Assembly (NCBI GenBank): GCA_947178125.1
Contig: CAMWXB010000020.1
Location: 1-54,851, forward strand
Origin: an uncultured Lachnospiraceae bacterium
Lineage (GTDB): Bacteria > Bacillota > Clostridia > Lachnospirales > Lachnospiraceae
Direction of reading: 5' to 3'
Length of the DNA stretch: 54,851 nucleotides
In this document: piece after piece, positions 41,886-50,191 of the stretch
Layout: every line of letters begins with the position of its first letter
Numbering within the stretch: position 1 is the stretch's first letter
The notes under the pieces: model-generated
Database searches by the model: none
Told to the model about the DNA's origin: nothing
The model's input: only the letters and a program-made list of their open reading frames with translations
Program-made: the position numbers and the translations under genes

Positions 41886-44437
41886 TGCGCATTGTCATCT
41901 CCGGGATACCGATTGATGTACAAAAAAAGAATATAAAGAACATGCATCTTCAGGTTAAACCTCCGGATGGGCATGTTGTTATTTCTGCGCCATTATCTGT
42001 GGATGACAAGGCGATAGAGGCATATGCCAGAACACAGCTTGGCTTCATCAAGAGGTCCATTGCTCAGTTCCAGGATCAGCCGAGGGCATCAAAAAGGCAG
42101 TATGTTTCCGGCGAGACTATGTACATATGGGGAAAACAATATTTCTTTGTTTTTAAGGCGGATAATCAGAAGAACAGCTTTGAGATCGACAACCAGAATG
42201 TCATCCTTTCCATGAGCGGCAAAAGTACCGTAAAACAGAGGGATGGATATGTAAAAGAAGAGTATCGGAAGATCTTAAAGGAAGAGATTGAAAAGCGCCT
42301 CCCGAAGTGGGAAGAAATAACCGGGCTGAAGTGTGATTCATGGCAGACCAAATACATGGTTACCAAATGGGGCGCATGCAGTACGGATAAGAAGAAGCTA
42401 TGGTTCAATCTGCAGCTGGCTCAGAAACCTGTGGTTTGTCTGGACTATATAATCCTGCATGAGCTGACACACCTCATTACCCGGAAGCATGATTCTGTCT
42501 TTATTGCTCATATGGACAGATATATGCCTAACTGGAGGGAAGTCAGGAAAGATCTGAACGATGGCCGTCTGGATTACTATGAAGCACAGGACGAAAGTCC
42601 TCTTCAGAAGCTGATAGATCAATCCAGATATGATGATATACGGGATGCGGTACTTGCTTATATTCAAGAGGATCATTCTGGAGAAGCAAAAAAGCCGATT
42701 GTTGCAGATGTCGAAATTGAAAATGTAATTCATATAGAGCAGCCGGAAGAAGGAATCATTTCTTTTGATGTTATAGTCTCATGTGATATGGAGATGCCGT
42801 CAGCATCAAAGAAGGGATACTTTGGTGAACGCTGGCTAAAAATCCATTGCCAGGTCGTACTCGGCATTGACATGAGCGGATTCAGGATCATCGGGATAGG
42901 TAATTGTGATCCGCAGGAAGAATCTGATAATGACAGGTTATCCGGTGAACTGGTTCCGATCATTTCCCGTGACCAGTTTGAAAAAGAAGCGGAGAGATTC
43001 CTTGAAAGATATTGCCCGGAGGCGTTAGAAAAACCGATATGTCTCCCTATAGATCAGATAGCTGAGGATATGAAACTGAAAGTGGTAGAGGACACCCCGC
43101 TTTCAGATGAGCTGACATACTTTGGAACTGTTGTATTTGATGACGGAAACATTCTTGATAAGCACAGGAAGATAACAATCCGCAATGCCAAAAGAGGGAC
43201 GCTTTACCTTGATCCGAGGGTTCCCTATGAGAGATCTGTTGGAACGAGAAGAACAACACTGGCTCATGAATGTTTCCATTGGCACAGGCATCAGCCGTAT
43301 CATGTCCTAATGAGAATGATCGGCGCCGATGACAATCTGGGCAGAGCGATTCAATGCCAGATAGCTGCCGGGACTACGGATTCTGACAAATGGAAAGCTG
43401 TAGATTGGATGGAGTGGCAGGCCAAAGGGGTTGCTCCTAAGATCCTGATGCCTGAAAAAACTGTGCGACCGCTTGTGGACAGGCTACTGGTTGAATACTC
43501 CGGTAATGATCAGGTGTCAGTTGCTTCATTTGAGAGGGTTATTGATGTTCTGGCCGAGACATATGATGCATCGCGTCAGGCTGCTAAAGTCCGTCTCGTT
43601 GAACTGGGTTACACCAAGGCGGAGGGAGCCTATCCATATGTTAATGGCAAATATGTCAGCGGATATTCGTTCGATGCCGATGCCCTTGAAAAAGATCAGA
43701 CATTTACGATTCCGTATGCGGATCTCCTGAAAGCTTACTGCTATGACAGAGAATTCCGAAAACTAATTGATGCTGAGAAATTCAGGTACATAGATGGCCA
43801 TGTGTGCCTGAATGAAGATAAATATATTGTCCGTGATGATAACGGGATGGTTTCTCTGAGCGGCTATGCCGTCAATCATATCGATGAATGCTGCCTTGTA
43901 TTTACGAGAGGGTACAGTTATCAATCCAGGTACCAGGGACTTAAGAACTATGCGTTCTTCATGCGTAATTCGGCACCTCAGGAAGATCAGATCGAGTTTT
44001 CATTTGAGCTGAATAAGCACAATAAGACATTGCTGGCTCAAATACAGAACGCAGGGAAAAGTGCGTCAGCCCTGCAGCGGTATCCCGGATCGTTTTCGGA
44101 GACGCTTGTGCATCTGATGAAAGATAAAAAGCTGTCGGCAAAGAAGCTTGCCGATGGATCTTTGGTCGGTGAGAAGACAATTCAGCGATTGAGAAATAAT
44201 GAAGAGTATCCGACGACAAAGCAGACTGTTTTGGGATTATGCTACGGCTTGAAGCTGACAATACCAGAGGCAGAGATGTTGTTGGGAAAAACGGAGTTTA
44301 GCCTGAAGAGTACAACGCCGGAAAATAATGCTTATCGCTGTACGCTTGGATCATGCGCGGAGTTGAGTATATACGAGGTTAATGAGATGCTGGTGGCGAA
44401 CGGGTATTTGCCGTTTGGAAGTTCGCCGGCGGAATAA
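41885..44437 (+). CDS. Dual zinc-protease fusion: YgjP-like (DUF45), ImmA/IrrE-like, plus C-terminal HTH
   Basis: The 850-residue protein joins separate modules. Residues 1-230 match YgjP/DUF45 zinc peptidases: TKWGACSTDKKKLWFN and YIILHELTHLITRKHDSVF, with the HELTH zinc motif at 192-196. Residues about 385-530 match ImmA/IrrE: TRRTTLAHECFHWHRHQ (HECFH at 461-465) and WMEWQAKGVAPKILMP. The C terminus (about 740-800) reads like a small XRE-type helix-turn-helix (LVHLMKDKKLSAKKLADGSLVGEKTIQRL). YgjP proteins often neighbour type I systems; ImmA-type proteases cut repressors in phage and mobile elements. It follows hsdR with a one-base overlap. An autoregulated repressor-cleaving role is inference. 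Confidence 0.8.
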   Translation: MRIVISGIPIDVQKKNIKNMHLQVKPPDGHVVISAPLSVDDKAIEAYARTQLGFIKRSIAQFQDQPRASKRQYVSGETMYIWGKQYFFVFKADNQKNSFEIDNQNVILSMSGKSTVKQRDGYVKEEYRKILKEEIEKRLPKWEEITGLKCDSWQTKYMVTKWGACSTDKKKLWFNLQLAQKPVVCLDYIILHELTHLITRKHDSVFIAHMDRYMPNWREVRKDLNDGRLDYYEAQDESPLQKLIDQSRYDDIRDAVLAYIQEDHSGEAKKPIVADVEIENVIHIEQPEEGIISFDVIVSCDMEMPSASKKGYFGERWLKIHCQVVLGIDMSGFRIIGIGNCDPQEESDNDRLSGELVPIISRDQFEKEAERFLERYCPEALEKPICLPIDQIAEDMKLKVVEDTPLSDELTYFGTVVFDDGNILDKHRKITIRNAKRGTLYLDPRVPYERSVGTRRTTLAHECFHWHRHQPYHVLMRMIGADDNLGRAIQCQIAAGTTDSDKWKAVDWMEWQAKGVAPKILMPEKTVRPLVDRLLVEYSGNDQVSVASFERVIDVLAETYDASRQAAKVRLVELGYTKAEGAYPYVNGKYVSGYSFDADALEKDQTFTIPYADLLKAYCYDREFRKLIDAEKFRYIDGHVCLNEDKYIVRDDNGMVSLSGYAVNHIDECCLVFTRGYSYQSRYQGLKNYAFFMRNSAPQEDQIEFSFELNKHNKTLLAQIQNAGKSASALQRYPGSFSETLVHLMKDKKLSAKKLADGSLVGEKTIQRLRNNEEYPTTKQTVLGLCYGLKLTIPEAEMLLGKTEFSLKSTTPENNAYRCTLGSCAELSIYEVNEMLVANGYLPFGSSPAE

Positions 44438-44493
44438 TGACAGTTTAATTGTGCATGAGAATGCAAGAAAATCGATAAAGGGAGAATGATAGC

Positions 44494-46305
44494 ATGGCAA
44501 TTAATATAGCGCCCAAGTCTTTGGATACAGAACTGAGCGAGCTGATGCGCGATGTTACATCAGGTAAGGCGCAGCTACCGGAGTTCCAGCGTAGCTGGAC
44601 TTGGGATGATGGGCGTATCAGAGGTATTTTGGCGAGCCTTTCACAAGGATATCCTATGGGTGCGATTATGCGCCTGGAATGCGGGAATGAAAATGTGAAG
44701 TTCAAATATCGACCGATTGAGGGTGTGAGGAATGTTACAGTAGCGCCGGATTATCTTATTCTTGACGGGCAGCAGCGCCTTACTTCTATGTATCGCACCA
44801 CATGCTCAATCGATGCGGTTCTCACCAAAACTGACAAGGGCAAGGAAATAAAAAGGTTCTATTATCTTGACATGAAGAAATGCTTGGACGATAACGAGGA
44901 TCGTTATGATGCTATCGTTCCGGTTCCGGAAGACAGAAAAGTAAAAACGGATTTTAATCGAAAGGTGCTTCTGGATCTTTCGACAAAGGAACTGGAATAT
45001 GAAAACGAGATGTTTCCGATCAATATTATCTTTGATGGAAGTGCACGTGAAGATTGGGCTGACGGTTACAAGGAATATCATGAGTATGGTAAGGAATTCA
45101 TGGAACGCTACAAGCAGTTCCGTACGGAAGTCATTGAGACTATTACCGGTTATAAACTCCCGGTGATTACGCTTGGAAGAGAGACACCGCGTGAAGCTGT
45201 ATGTAAGGTATTTGAGAATGTGAATACCGGCGGTGTTGCGTTAACAGTATTTGAGCTGGTTACGGCGACCTTTGCAACTTATGAATTCGATCTAAGAAAA
45301 GACTGGGAAGAGTGCAGAGATATTATCTGGGGTAAGAATGAGCCGCTGAATACAGATGTTATGAAGGGTGTTGATGAAACGGCATTCTTAACAACAATTA
45401 CACTTTACACCAGTTATTTTGCTGAGACGGCTACAACCTGTAAGAAGAAGGATGTTTTGGGACTGGAATTTGAATCATATCAAGCAAACAAGGCTGCGGT
45501 TCTTGAAGGCTATAAGATGGCAAGAAAATTCCTGTTTAGTCAGTATGTTTTCAGAATGAGAGATCTTCCGTATACTACTCAGCTTGTCCCTCTTGCTGCC
45601 ATATGTGCTGCAATCGGCAAGAGCAGCTTTAATCTTCCTCAGACTCAGAATATTCTTTCGCGCTGGTTCTGGTGCGGAATAATGGGCGAGATGTATGGTG
45701 GCGCAAACGAGACAAGGTTTGTAAATGATATAGAGGATGTCGTTGCTGCAATTCAGGGTAAAGAAAGTCAGAACCGTACTATCAATGCTTCATATTTTTC
45801 AGCCACAAGACTGATGTCCCTGCAAACCAGAAACAGTGCAGCATACAAGGGAATAATGGCTCTTGTATATCGTGAGAGTTGCAGAGATTTTATGAAGGGC
45901 ACCACAATGGATATCGTTAAGAGTATGGATGAATCTCCAGATATCCATCACATCTTCCCGGAAGCATACTGTATCAAGCAGGGATATCCGAAAGCCAGGT
46001 GGAATTCAATTATCAATAAGACTCCGCTGCTCCCGGAATCTAATCGCCAGATCGGCGGGGAGGCTCCGAGCAAGTACAGTCAGAAGATTATGAAGGCTGC
46101 GCAAATTGATGAGGAACAGCTGAAATCCAGAGTAGAATCGCACCTTGTAAACTACGATGCATTCATCAATGATGATTTTGACACATACTTCATTGATAGA
46201 GCCAAGACCATTATGACAGTAATTGAGGGAGCTATGGAGAAGACTATATCAGATAAAGGATCTGAGCAGACGATTAACAGTTACGGGGTAAGTTTGGAAG
46301 AATAG
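44494..46305 (+). CDS. DUF262 / HNH (DUF1524-like) protein, GmrSD type IV restriction-like
   Basis: The 603-residue protein begins with a DUF262 (ParB/sulfiredoxin-like NTPase) domain: QLPEFQRSWTWDDGRI at 27-42 and LILDGQQRLTSMY at 88-100, the hallmark. The C-terminal part has SPDIHHIFPEAYC (near residues 481-493) and a following NSIINKTPLLPESNRQIG, as in DUF1524 HNH nucleases. GmrSD of E. coli combines these two domains to cut glucosylated, modified phage DNA using nucleotides. The order within the type I operon suggests a second barrier against modified phages. Start 44494 follows AAAGGGAGAAT. Confidence 0.85.
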   Translation: MAINIAPKSLDTELSELMRDVTSGKAQLPEFQRSWTWDDGRIRGILASLSQGYPMGAIMRLECGNENVKFKYRPIEGVRNVTVAPDYLILDGQQRLTSMYRTTCSIDAVLTKTDKGKEIKRFYYLDMKKCLDDNEDRYDAIVPVPEDRKVKTDFNRKVLLDLSTKELEYENEMFPINIIFDGSAREDWADGYKEYHEYGKEFMERYKQFRTEVIETITGYKLPVITLGRETPREAVCKVFENVNTGGVALTVFELVTATFATYEFDLRKDWEECRDIIWGKNEPLNTDVMKGVDETAFLTTITLYTSYFAETATTCKKKDVLGLEFESYQANKAAVLEGYKMARKFLFSQYVFRMRDLPYTTQLVPLAAICAAIGKSSFNLPQTQNILSRWFWCGIMGEMYGGANETRFVNDIEDVVAAIQGKESQNRTINASYFSATRLMSLQTRNSAAYKGIMALVYRESCRDFMKGTTMDIVKSMDESPDIHHIFPEAYCIKQGYPKARWNSIINKTPLLPESNRQIGGEAPSKYSQKIMKAAQIDEEQLKSRVESHLVNYDAFINDDFDTYFIDRAKTIMTVIEGAMEKTISDKGSEQTINSYGVSLEE

Positions 46306-46329
46306 TGAATCTATAGCATGTGAGGTAAC

Positions 46330-48432
46330 ATGGAAGAAACAAACTTGAAGCAGGTGCTGAAGGAATGTAATAAGTCGGCTAAGACTGGATATAAAATAGT
46401 TTCAGCACAAGAAAAGAATTTGAATAGGGCGCTGGCTTCGGCACAAGAGAAAGTACAGAGCACCATTATCGATTTCAATAGTTCTCCGTGTTATGCACCG
46501 GAGGCTACAGAACTATTGGAAGTACAGTTGGTGGAGATCAGAGATGCGTTCAATCGTCTGTCATTCGCTTTTAAGGAGGACCTGCAAAACCTAAGAGAGA
46601 ATCTGTCAATGTTTTCTGTAACGCTTTTTGGAAGGACTATGGCTGGTAAATCCACGCTTATGGAGATTTTGACCGAAGGGGATGGTTCGTCTATCGGAAA
46701 AGGATCTCAGCGTACAACCAGGGACGTTCGCAAGTATACGTGGAATGGACTTGAAATCACCGACGTTCCGGGAATTGGTGCTTTTGAAGGTGAAGATGAT
46801 GAACAGATTGCGTTTGAAGCGGCTAAGACAGCCGATCTGATCTTGTTCCTGATCACAGATGATGCACCGCAGGTCGCGGAAGCCGATTGCCTTAGTAGAA
46901 TTGTGAACCTTGGAAAACCGATCATATGTATCATGAATGTCAAGGCTTCTATAGCAGAGGATAAGAGCTTGAAGCTGGCATTGCGAGATGTAAACAAACG
47001 CTTTGATATGGAGCGACTTGATAAGATACGAAATCAATTTCTACTGTTTTCAGAACAGTTTGGACAAACATGGAGTCATATACCTTTTGTATATGTCCAT
47101 CTCAAATCTGCTTATGCTGCTCTAAAAGCGGAGAATCCGGAAAAAAGCAGAAGCTTTCATGAAGTAAGCCGGATTGATTATCTAAAAAGAAGAATTGTAG
47201 AGCAGGTTAGAACGAAGGGTGAGTTCTATAGAATAAAGACTTTCATAGATATTATTTCAAATCCGATACTTGAATCTATGGAAAATCTTTTGGAACAAAG
47301 CCAGATAAATAGCGTCCAGGGAAGGACGATCCTTGCAAAAAAGAGGCAACTTGGAGATTGGAAGAATGTCTTCTATCGAGATGGGAAGGCACAGATCAAA
47401 ACGCTGATTGTAAAGATAAAGAGCGAGCTGAATGGAGAGATAGCTGCGTTCGCTGAAGATCATTTTGATGATAAAAATGCGGATAAAGCATGGAATAAGC
47501 TATTGAAATCGCGGAAAGTGGAAGTTCGGTGTCAGGAATTACTTGAGGACTTGGAAGCAAAAAGTAACGATAAGCTCAAAGAGATTTCCAGAGAAATAAC
47601 GAATGAGTTGAAGTTCGCCACATCCTTTGAAGGTGATAAATCCCTCCGTATGCATAAGATCATTGATGGAAAAAAACTTTGGGATTGGTCATCGATTGCT
47701 TTGGGCGGTGGTTTATCTATAGCAGCCGGAATTGCATATTTAGTTGGTGCTGCGGCAGCAGGCCCGTTAGGATGGGCGGCATTAGCTGTATCTGTGATAG
47801 GGATAGGCGGCTCTTTCCTGTTTAAGAGTAGGGATAAAAAAGAATTTGAAGCAAGAACACGGCTTGAGAAGAAGCTTAGGGAGAATGTAGCTCAGATATG
47901 TGATACTCTTGAAAAGCAGATGAATAAGAATCTGGATTCGCTTGTATCGGTTAGAATTGAAGGGCTAATGACAGAAATGGATAAAATCAATTCCGTCATA
48001 TTCCGGTTAGCTGATACACAGAAAGAGCTGGCATGGGGATTGAATAACCATATGCTGGAACTGAATAATCAGATTTTGACGGAGGCAATACGTCTGATAG
48101 GTGCTGAGGGATTGCAGTATCATGTACAGTCAGTTGCAAGGATTCCTGGAAATACAAGCCTGATTCTACTCAACGATGGGACGGTTTTTCCTAAAGAACA
48201 GAAGGAAGACCTATATAAACTGATGGCTGAACGAATCGGTTTTGTATATGATTCTGACAATAAGAGGGTGCTAATATCAAGAGTTTTAGGCAGAGATATT
48301 GATAGGAACCTGATAAATATTGAAGATAAAATCGGAGTGGCACATATACCCTTGGGTGATGCTACGCCGAATATGAAAAATAGAGTACGTTTGGCACAAC
48401 AGTTTTCAAGACTGTTAATAATGAATGAGTGA
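46330..48432 (+). CDS. Dynamin-like GTPase, first of a pair (LeoBC/Eleos-like)
   Basis: The 700-residue protein has G1 GRTMAGKS (101-108), G2 TT (129-130) and G3 DVPGIG (145-150). G4 is degenerate: NVKA at 203-206 instead of NKxD. A helical N-terminal stretch (1-95) precedes the G domain, and coiled coils follow. Two hydrophobic segments near residues 450-500 (LGGGLSIAAGIAYLV and ALAVSVIGIGGSFLF) form a membrane-inserting hairpin like the paddle of bacterial dynamins. The size resembles LeoBC of the Eleos anti-phage system; the identity is by pattern. It is followed by a partner GTPase whose start overlaps its end. Confidence 0.75.
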   Translation: MEETNLKQVLKECNKSAKTGYKIVSAQEKNLNRALASAQEKVQSTIIDFNSSPCYAPEATELLEVQLVEIRDAFNRLSFAFKEDLQNLRENLSMFSVTLFGRTMAGKSTLMEILTEGDGSSIGKGSQRTTRDVRKYTWNGLEITDVPGIGAFEGEDDEQIAFEAAKTADLILFLITDDAPQVAEADCLSRIVNLGKPIICIMNVKASIAEDKSLKLALRDVNKRFDMERLDKIRNQFLLFSEQFGQTWSHIPFVYVHLKSAYAALKAENPEKSRSFHEVSRIDYLKRRIVEQVRTKGEFYRIKTFIDIISNPILESMENLLEQSQINSVQGRTILAKKRQLGDWKNVFYRDGKAQIKTLIVKIKSELNGEIAAFAEDHFDDKNADKAWNKLLKSRKVEVRCQELLEDLEAKSNDKLKEISREITNELKFATSFEGDKSLRMHKIIDGKKLWDWSSIALGGGLSIAAGIAYLVGAAAAGPLGWAALAVSVIGIGGSFLFKSRDKKEFEARTRLEKKLRENVAQICDTLEKQMNKNLDSLVSVRIEGLMTEMDKINSVIFRLADTQKELAWGLNNHMLELNNQILTEAIRLIGAEGLQYHVQSVARIPGNTSLILLNDGTVFPKEQKEDLYKLMAERIGFVYDSDNKRVLISRVLGRDIDRNLINIEDKIGVAHIPLGDATPNMKNRVRLAQQFSRLLIMNE

Positions 48433-48442
48433 GGTGAAGGCT

Positions 48443-50146
48443 ATGTTTAGAATTGCTGGATTTGCTCAAAGAAGCATAGAATTGAAAGAAAAGGCGCGTG
48501 CTGCGTTACTATCTGCAGGTGTAGATATACAGATTCGAGATAATAAATCTGATGCTATACGGCTGGTGTTTGCGGGTCAGTATAGCGCCGGGAAGTCGTC
48601 TATATTGAAGATGCTTACAGGTAGAGCAGATATAGCGATTGGTGCAGATATTACAACGCAGCAGGCGCATACATATGATTGGAATGGTATTGAGGTGGTG
48701 GATACTCCGGGTATTCATACACAGCTTAGACCGGATCATGATGAGATATCTTATGATGCCATTGCTTCGGCTGACATGCTGGTATTTGTTGTCACTAATG
48801 AACTATTTGATTCTTATATGGCTGATCATTTCAGAAAGCTTGCTATCGATAAGGACAAAGCCGGCGAAATGATTCTTGTTGTTAATAAGATGGATAGAAC
48901 AGCGGAAGGTAACACCGGCGAACAGCAAAATATCATTCGCGAAGATTTGAAAAAAGTTCTGGAACCTTATACTCCGGAACAGCTTAATTTGTCTTTCCTG
49001 GATGCTGAATCATATCTTGAAAGCATCGAGGAGAGGGAGGAAGATCCAGAACTTGCCGATGAATTGGTGGCTCGTAGTGGTTATGCTCAGTTTATTGATA
49101 CTTTGAACCGCTTTGTTGAAGAGAAGAGCATTCCGTCAAAGCTTACAACAGAATTGTATGTTATCGATGATCGCTTGGAGAAGGCAATTAAGGAATTACA
49201 GCCGAAGGCATCCGATGCGGATATCGATGCTCTTGAAGAAAACTTTATGCAGCAAAGGCACTTGCTTATTGAAGCAAGAGGGCGTATGCAGCAGGAAGTA
49301 AAGGATATATATACCACAGCTGCATCTCAAATTCGTGATATAGGACTTGATGCAGCCAATCTTCTGGCAGATGGTTGTAAGCAGGATGAAGTCGAGGACG
49401 AACTACAGAAGTCAATTGGAAAAGCTGAGGATATTATTGAAAAGTGTCAGTCAGATGCAATAGAGGTAATTGACGCTCGCCTGAATGAGATGGGACAGCA
49501 GCTTGAAGTGATTGAAAATTCCGAATTTTCAAGAGACTTAAAGTCAAGACTGTCCGGTAAATTTGAAGGACTTCCTGAAGGTATACAGAAAATAATAGCA
49601 AATGCTGGTCCGGGCTTTCAGAAGGCTGGACAAGCGGTGCTGAATAATGCCTATAAAGCAGGAACGCAGGGAGGATTAAAGCTTACGAACTTCTCAGGAA
49701 GTACAATACATCAGATGGTATTAAAGGTTGGACACGGAGTAGGGTTCAAATTTAAGCCTTGGCAGGCAATAAAGATAACAAAAGGAATTGCTATTGGTGG
49801 ACAGGTCTTGAGCGCTTTGGGTGTTGGGTTCTCAGTATTTATGCAGATAAAAGCTGATCAGGACGAAGAACGTATTCGTGAAGATCTGAAGAACAATCGC
49901 CAAAACATAAGAAGTCAGTTCAATGTTGCGGCTAATAAATTGGAAGATTACGCACGTCAGTACATAAAGGATAATGTGAATCGTCCATTAGAGACATCCA
50001 TCGCAACGATCGATGGAAATATTCAGGAAATCCGAGACACAAGATTGAATAGAAGTGAGGCATGTCGTCAGTTAGAAGATCTTCAGAAAGAGTGTAGATT
50101 GTTGATTCAGGATATTCATTCTGAAAAAGAAATTGAAGAAGTATAA
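48443..50146 (+). CDS. Dynamin-like GTPase, second of a pair (LeoA/Eleos-like)
   Basis: The protein of about 567 residues has a canonical GTPase domain: G1 GQYSAGKSS (45-53), G2 TT (71-72), G3 DTPGIH (87-92), and intact G4 NKMD (148-151). Long helical segments follow. One hydrophobic stretch near residues 445-470 (GIAIGGQVLSALGVGFSVF) is likely a membrane contact. The length is close to ETEC LeoA (about 570). Start 48443 follows GAGGTGAAGG at six bases; an ATG at 48425 lacks a site. Pairs of dynamin-like proteins often form hetero-oligomers that act on membranes, in Eleos to halt phage. Terminator at 50152 ends the operon. Confidence 0.78.
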   Translation: MFRIAGFAQRSIELKEKARAALLSAGVDIQIRDNKSDAIRLVFAGQYSAGKSSILKMLTGRADIAIGADITTQQAHTYDWNGIEVVDTPGIHTQLRPDHDEISYDAIASADMLVFVVTNELFDSYMADHFRKLAIDKDKAGEMILVVNKMDRTAEGNTGEQQNIIREDLKKVLEPYTPEQLNLSFLDAESYLESIEEREEDPELADELVARSGYAQFIDTLNRFVEEKSIPSKLTTELYVIDDRLEKAIKELQPKASDADIDALEENFMQQRHLLIEARGRMQQEVKDIYTTAASQIRDIGLDAANLLADGCKQDEVEDELQKSIGKAEDIIEKCQSDAIEVIDARLNEMGQQLEVIENSEFSRDLKSRLSGKFEGLPEGIQKIIANAGPGFQKAGQAVLNNAYKAGTQGGLKLTNFSGSTIHQMVLKVGHGVGFKFKPWQAIKITKGIAIGGQVLSALGVGFSVFMQIKADQDEERIREDLKNNRQNIRSQFNVAANKLEDYARQYIKDNVNRPLETSIATIDGNIQEIRDTRLNRSEACRQLEDLQKECRLLIQDIHSEKEIEEV

Positions 50147-50151
50147 ATTTA

Positions 50152-50187
50152 TGCGGCCTCCGGCTATAAACCGGGAGCCGCTATTTT
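50152..50187 (+). terminator. Strong terminator ending the defence operon
   Basis: GCGGCCTCCGG (50152-50162) pairs with CCGGGAGCCGC (50170-50180), with one mismatch and one wobble, around a seven-base loop; TATTTTT follows. It lies between the convergent defence operon and the DNA polymerase gene. Confidence 0.85.
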
Positions 50188-50191
50188 TATG

